This document shows positions 6,338 through 12,301 of a stretch of 12,890 nucleotides of DNA, piece by piece. The stretch is from NCBI GenBank assembly GCA_964384825.1, contig CAYLMM010000063.1:1-12890 (forward strand). The letters are read 5' to 3'. The stretch's first letter is position 1. Every line of letters begins with the position of its first letter. The stretch comes from CAYLMM01 sp964384825 (GTDB taxonomy: Bacteria; Krumholzibacteriota; Krumholzibacteriia; LZORAL124-64-63). The translations under genes and the position numbers were made by a program. The notes under the pieces were generated by a model. It was given only the letters and a program-made list of their open reading frames with translations, did not search any database and was not told the DNA's origin.

Positions 6338-8410
6338 ATGACCCGCCCGACGAACCGGACCCTGCTGCGCGTGATCCTGCCCCTGGGGCTCGCCTGTCTG
6401 ACGGCGGCGGTCTGGTGGGGCGCGGTCTGGCGGGATGTCGACCGGTCGGTGCTCGGCCGGGTGCCCATCCTGGACGAGGCCTACTACCTGCAGGCCGCGG
6501 CCGAGATCGCCGGCGGCCGCCTGCTTCCGCCGCACGCCTTCACCATGTCTCCGCTCTATCCCTATCTGGTGGCGCTGGCCGGTTCCGGCAGCGCGCTCTC
6601 CGAACACGGCGTGGTCCAGGGCGGCGGCCCGCTGGGGATCCGGGTGCTGCAGGCCTTGATGTGGGCCGCCGTCGGCCTTCTGCTGTGGCGGACGGCGCGG
6701 CGACTGCTGCCGCGGCGCCGGGCCTGGCTGCCGCCGGCGCTGTTCCTGCTCTACCGGCCCGCCGCGGTGATGGCTTCGTCGGTCATGCTGGAGATGAGCC
6801 TGACCCTGGCCGCGACCGCCCTGCTCTGCCTGCTGACGACGGTGCGGGAACGCGGCGCGCGTCCGGGCGATGCGGTCGCGATGGGGGTCCTGGCCGGGCT
6901 GGCGACCCTGCTGCGGGCCAACGCGGCCCTGCTGATCCTGGTCTGTCTCTGGGAACTGCGTCCCCGCGGCCGGCGCGAGGATTCCCGGAAAAAGAAAACG
7001 GAGCGCCCCGGCCGGGCGGCCGGCTGGGCGCCGGCGCTGATCCTGCTCGCGACGGCGGTCGCGGTGGTCTCGCCCGCGGTGATCTTCAACAGCGTTCGCT
7101 CGGGCCGCCTCGTCGGACCCAGCCTCAACGGCGGCATCAACCTCTACATCGGCAACTTCTCCGAGGCCAACGGTCACTTCCAGTCGTTCCCCGGCTTCGA
7201 CGCGACCACCGATCCGGCCGGCATCGATTTCCTCTCGCGGCGCCTCGGGCGCGAGACGATGGACGAGGCCGAAGCCGACCGCGTCTGGATGCGCGAGGGC
7301 TGGGATCACATCCGTTCCGAACCCTGGCGGGCGATGAAGCTCTGGCTGCACAAGGCGAGGCTGCATTTCTCGGCCGCCGAGATTCCGCAGATCACGCCGC
7401 TGGAGTCATGGGCCGACCGCGCCCCCTGGCTGCGCGTGATGGTGGTTCCCTACGGCCTGATCGCGGCCCTGGGGTTGCTCGGCGCCGTCCTGGCGGGCCT
7501 GCGCGACCGTCGGCTGCGGCCGTGGGTGCTGGCGCTGGTCCTGCTGGTGGCCTCGCAGAGCGTATTCTTCGTGGTCAGCCGCTACCGCCTGGTCCTGACC
7601 CCGATGCTGGCCCTGCTCGGCGGCGCGGGGATCGCCGATCTGGCGTCGCGGCGAGGGGGGCGGAATCTGGGAATCGGTCTCGCGGCGGCCGTGCTGGCCG
7701 TCGTCGCGGTCATCCCCTGGGGACAGTCCGGAACCACGGGCCAGTTGCGGGCCGCGGGGCTGGTCAACGAGGCCGGACGCTGGCAGTCGCTGGTCCTCGA
7801 CCGGCGCGACGCGGGGGATGTCGCCGGCGCCGATGCCGCGCTGGCCGAGTCCGAGACCCTGCTGCGCGAGGCCCTGGCCATGCGCCCCGATCTGACGTTG
7901 GGATACCGGGCCCTGTCGCGTACGCTCTATCTGGACCGGAGGATGGACGAGGCCGAGGATGTTCTGCGGCGGGGAGTCGGGGCGGCGAACAAGCCCCGGA
8001 TCCTGCGCGAGGACCTGGTCCGCCTGCTGCTCGGCCGCAACGACGGCGCCGCCGCCCTGCCGGTGATGCGCGACTACCTGGCGGAGCGGCCCGACGACAT
8101 GGACATGCTGCACAACTACGCCGTGGCCCTGGCCGGAACCGGCGATTTCGCCGCCGCTCTGGCCGCCGCCGACCGCATGATCGCGATCGTGCCCGGCGAC
8201 CCGCGGGGCCATTCCGACAAGGGCGTGGTGCTGGCCCGGGCGGGACGCCTGGCCGAGGCGGTCGCCGCCTTCGGCAGAGGCCTCGAAAGCGTTCCGGGCG
8301 ACCGCTCCCTGCTGGCGAACTACCGCCGCGCCCGCGAGCAGCTGGCCGCGGCAGAGGCCGCCGAGGGGGCCGGCGAGAACGCCGCCGGAACGTCCCCGGC
8401 CGGACGCTGA
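6338..8410 (+). CDS. GT-C membrane glycosyltransferase (GT39/PMT_2-like) with C-terminal TPR domain
   Basis: The product is 690 aa, an integral membrane protein of the GT-C fold. Such enzymes transfer a sugar from a polyprenyl-phosphate donor on the outer face of the inner membrane. Hydrophobic spans are visible at about 11-31, 101-118, 131-168, 180-206, 229-250, 366-388, 395-413, 417-432 and 444-460. The first periplasmic loop holds LDEAYYLQAA (45-54), where an acidic DE pair is the expected catalytic/metal site of this family. From about 475 to 670 the protein is soluble and contains TPR-like helical repeats, with 'A-L-x-D/R-x-P' ends, for example around 505-520 and 605-655. These probably bind a protein partner or acceptor. 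GGGGGAG (6322-6328) precedes the ATG by 9 nt, and the gene follows ychF in one operon. The acceptor (lipid, glycan or protein) is unknown. An O-antigen ligase-like or oligosaccharyltransferase-like role cannot be excluded. Confidence 0.78.
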   Translation: MTRPTNRTLLRVILPLGLACLTAAVWWGAVWRDVDRSVLGRVPILDEAYYLQAAAEIAGGRLLPPHAFTMSPLYPYLVALAGSGSALSEHGVVQGGGPLGIRVLQALMWAAVGLLLWRTARRLLPRRRAWLPPALFLLYRPAAVMASSVMLEMSLTLAATALLCLLTTVRERGARPGDAVAMGVLAGLATLLRANAALLILVCLWELRPRGRREDSRKKKTERPGRAAGWAPALILLATAVAVVSPAVIFNSVRSGRLVGPSLNGGINLYIGNFSEANGHFQSFPGFDATTDPAGIDFLSRRLGRETMDEAEADRVWMREGWDHIRSEPWRAMKLWLHKARLHFSAAEIPQITPLESWADRAPWLRVMVVPYGLIAALGLLGAVLAGLRDRRLRPWVLALVLLVASQSVFFVVSRYRLVLTPMLALLGGAGIADLASRRGGRNLGIGLAAAVLAVVAVIPWGQSGTTGQLRAAGLVNEAGRWQSLVLDRRDAGDVAGADAALAESETLLREALAMRPDLTLGYRALSRTLYLDRRMDEAEDVLRRGVGAANKPRILREDLVRLLLGRNDGAAALPVMRDYLAERPDDMDMLHNYAVALAGTGDFAAALAAADRMIAIVPGDPRGHSDKGVVLARAGRLAEAVAAFGRGLESVPGDRSLLANYRRAREQLAAAEAAEGAGENAAGTSPAGR

Positions 8411-8417
8411 TTTTTTT
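8391..8417 (+). terminator. Possible intrinsic terminator overlapping the end of the glycosyltransferase gene
   Basis: CGTCC (8391-8395) pairs with GGACG (8402-8406) around a CCGGCC loop. After CTGA, which holds the stop codon, seven T residues follow at 8411-8417. The stem is short and the gap before the T-run is 4 nt, so efficiency is uncertain. However, T-runs are rare in this window. Confidence 0.45.
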
Positions 8418-8456
8418 CCGCTGGATTCCGCCCGTCCGCGCGTTGGGGTTTGCGAG

Positions 8457-8470
8457 GGCCTTTCGAGGCC
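8457..8470 (+). promoter_or_regulatory. UUCG-capped hairpin in the leader of the Spy-like gene
   Basis: GGCCT-TTCG-AGGCC is a perfect 5-bp stem with a UUCG-type loop, 25 nt before the ribosome binding site (8495-8499). No T-run follows, so it is not an intrinsic terminator. The rest of 8418-8504 shows no promoter hexamers I would trust; the promoter may be of the ECF type. Confidence 0.3.
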
Positions 8471-8504
8471 GGCGTGGGAAGACATTCATCGCTAGGAGGC
8501 GATC

Positions 8505-9128
8505 ATGAATCGGAAACGAAGCATCACCATCATCATGACCCTGGCTCTGGCGGCGCTGACGATCGCGTCGGTCGCCGGCGCGGCCGACGCCCGGCCCCGC
8601 CGCGGGAACTGCGCCGTCGCCGCCGGAGCGGGCGGGCCCGGAACCGGCGGTTTCGGCGGAGGCGCCCGCTGCGACGGGCCTCGGGCGGAACTGCGCGCCG
8701 AGCGCATGGCGCAGATCCTCGATCTGACCGAGCAGCAGCAGGCGGACATCGAGCAGCTGCGTGAACAGCATCGCGAAAAGGTCGGCGACACGCGCAGGGA
8801 GATCCAGAAGCTGCGCCTCGAAATGGGCCTGCTGCGTCTCGAGGACCAGCCGGACAAGACCAAGATGGAGCGGATCGTGCGCCGGATGGGAGAGCTGAAG
8901 ACCGATATCCAGCTCGAGCGGCTCGACCACCGGTTCGAGATGCGGAAGCTGCTGACCCCTGAACAGATCGAGAAATTCGACCGGATGCGCCCGATGCGCG
9001 GCCGTGACGGCATGCGCTGCGGCTCCGGCTGCCGGGGCGACCGCGGCGGTTTCGACGGACGGGGCGGCCGCGGCGGTTCCGGCCGGTCCGGCGGAATGTT
9101 CCAGCCCGGCGACGACGACCAGATCTAG
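8505..9128 (+). CDS. Exported Spy/CpxP-like protein (LTxxQ, heavy-metal-resistance type)
   Basis: The 207-aa product has a signal peptide (basic MNRKR, hydrophobic 7-24, likely cleavage after AGAADA near 29), so it is periplasmic. The mature core is a long helical hairpin with two family signatures, LTEQQ (74-78) and LTPEQ (150-154), as in Spy, CpxP and ZraP. Known members are ATP-independent chaperones or zinc/metal-binding sensors. H142 and M146 (HRFEM) sit just before the second signature. The C-terminal tail (167-207) is rich in Gly/Arg and contains CGSGC (172-176). The start is fixed by GGAGG at 8495-8499. The sigma factor starts 37 bp after the stop, so it is probably the first gene of that operon and either a target or an accessory sensor of the circuit. 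The metal or stress sensed is not known. Confidence 0.8.
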   Translation: MNRKRSITIIMTLALAALTIASVAGAADARPRRGNCAVAAGAGGPGTGGFGGGARCDGPRAELRAERMAQILDLTEQQQADIEQLREQHREKVGDTRREIQKLRLEMGLLRLEDQPDKTKMERIVRRMGELKTDIQLERLDHRFEMRKLLTPEQIEKFDRMRPMRGRDGMRCGSGCRGDRGGFDGRGGRGGSGRSGGMFQPGDDDQI

Positions 9129-9165
9129 ACCGTGGGACGGACCGAATCCAGGAGCGTGACCGGCA

Positions 9166-9726
9166 TTGGCCCCGGACCTGAACGACGATCGTTTGATGGC
9201 GCTATCGGCCGCCGGCGACCAGGAGGCTTTCGGCCTTCTGGTCGCCCGCTGGGAGACCCAGGTCCGGACGTTCCTCTGGCGGATGACGGGCTCGTCCGAG
9301 GACGCGCGCGATCTCTGCCAGGAGACCTTCATCAAGGTCTTCGCCGAGGCCGGGCGCTACCGCGGGGGCGGCCGTTTCAAGAGCTGGCTCTTCCGCATCG
9401 CCGGCAACGCCGCCCGCAGCCATCTGCGGCGGGCGCGGATCCTGAGCTGGGTGCGGTTCGACATCGGAACCCACGATCGTCCGGCCTCGGGCGAGGATCC
9501 CGAAAGGCGGATGGAGCGCGACCGGACCCGCGAAGCCGTCCGCCGGGCGATCATGGAGCTGCCGGTGCGGCAGCGTGAGGCGATCCTGCTGAGCCGCTTC
9601 CACGAGATGAGCCAGCGCGACATCGCCGCCGCCATGAAGACGACCGAGGCGGCCGTGGAATCGCTGCTGCGAAGGGCCGGGGAATCCTTGAGACGCAAGC
9701 TGGCAGGGGAGGTGATCCCGTCATGA
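9166..9726 (+). CDS. ECF-family RNA polymerase sigma factor
   Basis: The product is 186 aa with the two-domain layout of group 4 sigma factors. Sigma-2 covers about residues 20-90. It includes EAFGLLVARW, the DARDLCQETFIKVF (46-59) core-binding/-10 segment and FKSWLFRIAGNAARSHLRR (71-89). Sigma-4 covers about 122-178 (AIMELPVRQREAILLSRFHEMSQRDIAAAM), with the helix-turn-helix EMSQRDIAAAMKTTEAAVESLLRR for the -35. The start chosen is TTG 9166, with AGGAG (9150-9154) at 11 nt. The first in-frame ATG (9196) has no ribosome binding site and would clip helix 1. The stop overlaps the next start as ATGA (9723-9726), a sign of translational coupling to the probable anti-sigma factor. Such systems usually activate their own operon, but I could not identify the promoter. 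Confidence 0.92.
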   Translation: MAPDLNDDRLMALSAAGDQEAFGLLVARWETQVRTFLWRMTGSSEDARDLCQETFIKVFAEAGRYRGGGRFKSWLFRIAGNAARSHLRRARILSWVRFDIGTHDRPASGEDPERRMERDRTREAVRRAIMELPVRQREAILLSRFHEMSQRDIAAAMKTTEAAVESLLRRAGESLRRKLAGEVIPS

Positions 9727-10061
9727 CCAACCAGAAGGATCAGGATCGGCTGCACGATCTGCTGGGGCAGGATCGGGCGCCCGAGTTCGAGGATTCGGTG
9801 TGGCCCGGAGTCCGCGCCGCGATCCGTCCGCGGCCCCGCCGGCCGCTGCTGTCGCGGTTGGCGCTGGCCGGCGGCGGCTGCGCCGTCACGGCCTGCGGAC
9901 TGCTGCTCGGCCTTGGCCTCGGAGGCGGCTCCGGCGCCGGCGCGTCGAACGGAGCGACGGCGGCCTGGGAAAACGGATCGCTCGTCACCGACGACGCGGC
10001 CGTGACCATCGATGCTCTCTACGGCGACCTGTTCCTGGACCAGGCCTCGCGGGAGGAATGA
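9723..10061 (+). CDS. Probable single-pass anti-sigma factor (CnrY-like by position and architecture)
   Basis: The product is 112 aa with no family motif I recognise. It has a charged cytoplasmic N-terminus (1-41, with HDLLGQDRAPEFEDSVWPGV), one hydrophobic span (about 42-68, Gly/Leu-rich), and a short outer segment ending DALYGDLFLDQASREE. This is the layout of small anti-sigma factors such as CnrY: N-terminus on the sigma factor, one membrane anchor, and a tail available to a periplasmic sensor. Both ends are coupled: its ATG overlaps the sigma stop (ATGA), and its TGA overlaps the next gene's start. No zinc-binding HxxxCxxC (ZAS) motif is seen. The role is inferred from context; it could instead be an accessory membrane protein. 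Confidence 0.65.
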   Translation: MTNQKDQDRLHDLLGQDRAPEFEDSVWPGVRAAIRPRPRRPLLSRLALAGGGCAVTACGLLLGLGLGGGSGAGASNGATAAWENGSLVTDDAAVTIDALYGDLFLDQASREE

Positions 10062-10624
10062 TGAGGATGCGCAACGTACTGTGGTTTCTCCTGCTGCTGT
10101 CGCTGGGGCTGAACATCGGGCAGGGGATCGCCGCCTGGCGTTACCGTCAGGCCCGCGACGAGGCCCGGCCCGCTCTGCTGTCGGCGCCCGCCGGCGGGGA
10201 CAGCGCCGGGTTCGAAGGCCGCGGCCGGGGCCTGACCGCCGGGCGATCCGATCCCGATTCCTTCGCCAGGCTCCGGTCGCGCAGGCTGGGACGGCGGCTG
10301 GGTCTGGAGCCGGAGCAGTGCGAGATCCTGCGCCAGGCCCAGCGCGAAGCCCAGCCCCGGATCAGGGAACTGCGCGGCGAGGTCGAAGCCTTCCGCTGCG
10401 AACTGCACCGGGCCCTGCAGGACGATCCCGTCGATTCGAGCGTCGTCTGGAGCCACGCCCGCGCCATGCGCCTCGCCCAGGCCCGTCTCGATTCGGTGGT
10501 CCTGGCCACGATGCTCGAGGAGATCCGCGGGATGTCGACCGGGCAGCGCGCCATGTATTTCGAGCGGCGGCCGCGGTCGATGCGGAGGCCGGCCGGGGAT
10601 CCGTCGCCGCGGCCGCGGGACTGA
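10061..10624 (+). CDS. Membrane-anchored periplasmic sensor, CnrX/Spy-like (heavy-metal sensor type)
   Basis: The 187-aa product has an N-terminal uncleaved anchor (about 5-26, VLWFLLLLSLGLNIGQGIAAW) followed by a periplasmic, low-complexity linker. A helical hairpin then begins RRLGRRLGLEPEQCEILRQ (75-92) and runs to about 170, as in the 'periplasmic heavy metal sensor' group (CnrX, ZraP, Spy). Possible metal ligands are C87, C113, H116, and H132 with M136 (HARAM). CnrX uses a histidine and a methionine four apart in its second half. Three ATGs (10058, 10061, 10067) are possible after GGGAGG (10051-10056). 10061 overlaps the preceding TGA by one base and 10067 has the most usual spacing. No gene follows for 150 bp, so this probably ends the operon. 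The inducing metal or stress is unknown. Confidence 0.72.
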   Translation: MRMRNVLWFLLLLSLGLNIGQGIAAWRYRQARDEARPALLSAPAGGDSAGFEGRGRGLTAGRSDPDSFARLRSRRLGRRLGLEPEQCEILRQAQREAQPRIRELRGEVEAFRCELHRALQDDPVDSSVVWSHARAMRLAQARLDSVVLATMLEEIRGMSTGQRAMYFERRPRSMRRPAGDPSPRPRD

Positions 10625-10640
10625 AACGGTCTCCCTTGCG

Positions 10641-10655
10641 CGGCGCCCGGCGCCG
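10641..10655 (+). terminator. GC hairpin after the sensor gene, weak terminator candidate
   Basis: CGGCG (10641-10645) pairs with CGCCG (10651-10655), 17 nt after the stop codon. No T-run follows, so termination here would have to be Rho-dependent or inefficient. Confidence 0.2.
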
Positions 10656-10674
10656 TCCGGGGCTATCTGCGGGC

Positions 10675-10703
10675 TTGACACCGGGCTCGTGGTGTCATTT
10701 AAT
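10675..10703 (+). promoter_or_regulatory. Strong sigma-70-type promoter of the TPR lipoprotein
   Basis: A perfect TTGACA (10675-10680) is followed after exactly 17 nt by TTTAAT (10698-10703), which matches the -10 consensus at 5 of 6 positions in a locally A/T-rich patch. The predicted start near 10710 gives a leader of about 140 nt before the lipoprotein ATG, containing a small ORF and two hairpins. This is the best promoter in the window. Confidence 0.75.
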
Positions 10704-10733
10704 TCTAAGTGCTTACCGTTGTCGCGCGTCCAT

Positions 10734-10771
10734 CCCTCCCATTTTGTCCCTGCAAGCTGCCGGGGGGAGGG
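10734..10771 (+). promoter_or_regulatory. Leader hairpin 1, masking the ribosome binding site of the 25-codon ORF
   Basis: CCCTCCC (10734-10740) can pair perfectly with GGGAGGG (10765-10771). The right arm is the only Shine-Dalgarno sequence for the ATG at 10777, 5 nt away. The left arm is anti-Shine-Dalgarno-like, so it would compete with the ribosome. Confidence 0.5.
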
Positions 10772-10776
10772 CGTCG

Positions 10777-10854
10777 ATGAATCCAACCCCACTCTGGCAG
10801 AGAATCCCGGTCGTTTCTGCCTTGTCGCGTGTTCCCGAGGGGGATTCTGCATGA
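10777..10854 (+). CDS. Putative 25-aa leader ORF coupled to the lipoprotein gene
   Basis: ATG 10777 is preceded by a run of G and GGGAGGG (10762-10771) at 5 nt, stronger than many real genes here. The peptide begins MNPTPLWQRIPVV and ends PEGDSA. Its stop TGA (10852-10854) overlaps the lipoprotein ATG (10851) as ATGA. Eleven of 25 codons end in A/T, unlike neighbouring genes, so any selection is probably on translation or RNA structure rather than on the peptide. I see no run of a regulatory amino acid that would suggest classic amino-acid attenuation. It may be fortuitous, but the start signal, the end overlap and the hairpin inside it all fit a coupling leader. Confidence 0.45.
   Translation: MNPTPLWQRIPVVSALSRVPEGDSA
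10797..10850 (+). promoter_or_regulatory. Leader hairpin 2, masking the ribosome binding site of the lipoprotein gene
   Basis: AGAATCCC (10801-10808) pairs perfectly with GGGATTCT (10841-10848). Alternatively, with a 2-nt bulge, GCAG (10797-10800) adds CTGC (10847-10850). The right arm covers the GAGGGGGA ribosome binding site (10837-10844) and ends at the base before the ATG. A ribosome translating the leader ORF would open it. Confidence 0.5.
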
Positions 10855-12056
10855 CCAGGAAGGCTTCGATTCTGCTGGCTGGACTGACGGTCCTCGTCGT
10901 TTTTGCCGGTTGTCGCTCCGCCCATGTGACGAGCGCCATCCTCTATCTGGACCAGAATCAGTTCGACAAGGCCGTCAACGTTCTCCACGAGGGTCTGGAC
11001 TACAATCCGGAAGAGCCCGAGGCCTTCTTCTATCTCGGCGAGGCCCACACGAAGATCGCCGAGGAGGCCGTCGCCCGCGAGAACGACTATCTCAAGGCTC
11101 GCGACAACTACAAGATGGCGTACGAGTACTACGTCCAGGCCCGGGATCTCGATCCGGTGAACCTGACCGAGCGGGTCGGCGAGGCCCTGCGCTACAGCTA
11201 CGTCCGCTGCACCAACGATGCCAGCCGCGAGCTGCGCGAGGACTTCTACGAGTCGGCCGAGGGCTACTTCCGGCTGGCCTACGCGGCCCTGCCGGATTCC
11301 ACCGGGCCGATCAAGAACATCGCCCGCATGAAGATCATCCAGGCCAACAAGCCCGAGACCGAGAATCCTGACGCCTTGCTGAACGAGGCCCTCGATCTGC
11401 TCGACGACGTCCTGGTCCACGATCCCGACGCCTACGGGCTGCAGGCCGACAAGGCGAACGTGCTGGCCAAGCTCGGGCGCTCGGACGAGGCCAACGCCAT
11501 CTACACCGAACTGATGGCCGAGCATCCCGACGACGCCGCGCTGCTGATCGACATCGCCTCGCTCGCCCAGGACAACCAGGAATACGAGCGCGCCGCCGAT
11601 CTCTACGTCCGGGTCATCGACATCTACGAAGAGGACGAGGACACCCAGAACGACGAGCAGATCTACGAACTGGCGCTGCAGGCCGCGACCTTCTACATCG
11701 ACTCGAGCGTCGGGCGCTACGCCGACGCGCTGGTCTACTACGACCGGGCGCTGCGGCTCGAGGACAATCCGAAGGAATCGACCATGCTGCCGAAGCTCCA
11801 GACCCACTACAAGTACGGGAAAGAGCTTTCCGAAGCGGCCGCGGCCGAGACCGATCCGGTCCGCAAAGCCGAGCTCGAGCAGCAGGCCAAGGAGCAGTTC
11901 ACGATCGGCGTCAACGTCGGCAACGCCCTGGTGAACACTTATTTCGAAAGCCAGAACGGCTTTTTCTATCTCGCCCTTTGCCACAACGAGCTGGGTGACG
12001 AGGCCGCCTTCAAGGTCAACATGGACAGGTACCAGTCGCTCAGCGGCGGCCTTTAA
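10851..12056 (+). CDS. TPR-repeat lipoprotein
   Basis: The 401-aa product has a lipoprotein signal peptide. It has basic TRK, a hydrophobic stretch from ILLAGL to VVF, and the lipobox FAGC with the lipidated cysteine at 21. Arg at +2 suggests the outer membrane. The mature protein is acidic and consists of TPR helix pairs. Clear ones are AILYLDQNQFDKAVNVLHEGLDYNP (29-53), YKMAYEYYVQARDLDP (87-102), ALLNEALDLLDDVLVHDP (175-192), LAKLGRSDEANAIYTELMAEHP (205-226) and YERAADLYVRVIDIY (245-259). A last group near 290-303 (YADALVYYDRAL) is followed by a helical C-terminus. Such proteins scaffold envelope complexes; the partner is unknown. GAGGGGGA precedes the ATG by about 6 nt but lies in a hairpin. 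It has its own strong promoter and is followed by a long hairpin. Confidence 0.85.
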   Translation: MTRKASILLAGLTVLVVFAGCRSAHVTSAILYLDQNQFDKAVNVLHEGLDYNPEEPEAFFYLGEAHTKIAEEAVARENDYLKARDNYKMAYEYYVQARDLDPVNLTERVGEALRYSYVRCTNDASRELREDFYESAEGYFRLAYAALPDSTGPIKNIARMKIIQANKPETENPDALLNEALDLLDDVLVHDPDAYGLQADKANVLAKLGRSDEANAIYTELMAEHPDDAALLIDIASLAQDNQEYERAADLYVRVIDIYEEDEDTQNDEQIYELALQAATFYIDSSVGRYADALVYYDRALRLEDNPKESTMLPKLQTHYKYGKELSEAAAAETDPVRKAELEQQAKEQFTIGVNVGNALVNTYFESQNGFFYLALCHNELGDEAAFKVNMDRYQSLSGGL

Positions 12057-12070
12057 TACCGGAATTCCGC

Positions 12071-12120
12071 GCCGGGAGCGGGGCGCGGCGGGTAGAGAAC
12101 CCCGCGCATCGCTCCCCGGC
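12071..12120 (+). terminator. Long GC-rich hairpin downstream of the lipoprotein gene
   Basis: GCCGGGAGCG (12071-12080) pairs with CGCTCCCCGGC (12110-12120) with one bulged C. Inside it GCGCGG pairs with CCGCGC across a GG/AT internal loop. The result is about 16 pairs in all, starting 14 nt after the stop. What follows (CTCTAACTTGGATTCTCTTG) is only moderately T-rich, so this is a terminator-like or transcript-stabilising hairpin rather than a textbook intrinsic terminator. Confidence 0.5.
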
Positions 12121-12137
12121 CTCTAACTTGGATTCTC

Positions 12138-12301
12138 TTGACAGTGTTCGGCGTTTAGGCAAGCCTCTTGCATGGGGACGGTCCGAAACGCCGGACATCG
12201 CCGGGAGTCGAAACGACGCCGCACCACCTCTCGAATACCACGACGACAGAGATTCAACCCTTTCTTCCCGAGCCCGTGCAAGCGGGTTCTTGGAGCGTTC
12301 G
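12138..12301 (+). promoter_or_regulatory. Promoter and leader region of rho
   Basis: A perfect TTGACA (12138-12143) has no good -10 at the normal distance. Overlapping it downstream is a sigma-54-like arrangement, AGGCAAG-N4-TTGCA (12157-12172), with GG and GC exactly 12 nt apart. Either could supply the promoter, and neither is certain. The rest holds three small hairpins: GTCCG/CGGAC (12181-12185 with 12192-12196), GTCG-AAA-CGAC (12207-12217), and AGCCCG/CGGGTT (12271-12276 with 12283-12288, one G-U). The last ends 3 nt before the GGAG ribosome binding site. Long leaders with autoregulatory attenuation are known for rho in E. coli. I see no convincing leader peptide. Confidence 0.35.

Noticed and set aside
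4309..8508. A 1399-codon open frame on the plus strand
   Set aside because: It is an Arg/Gly/Pro-rich shadow of the methyltransferase, ychF and glycosyltransferase genes, each of which has recognisable motifs, a ribosome binding site and sensible codon use in another frame. Long stop-free shadows are expected at this GC content.
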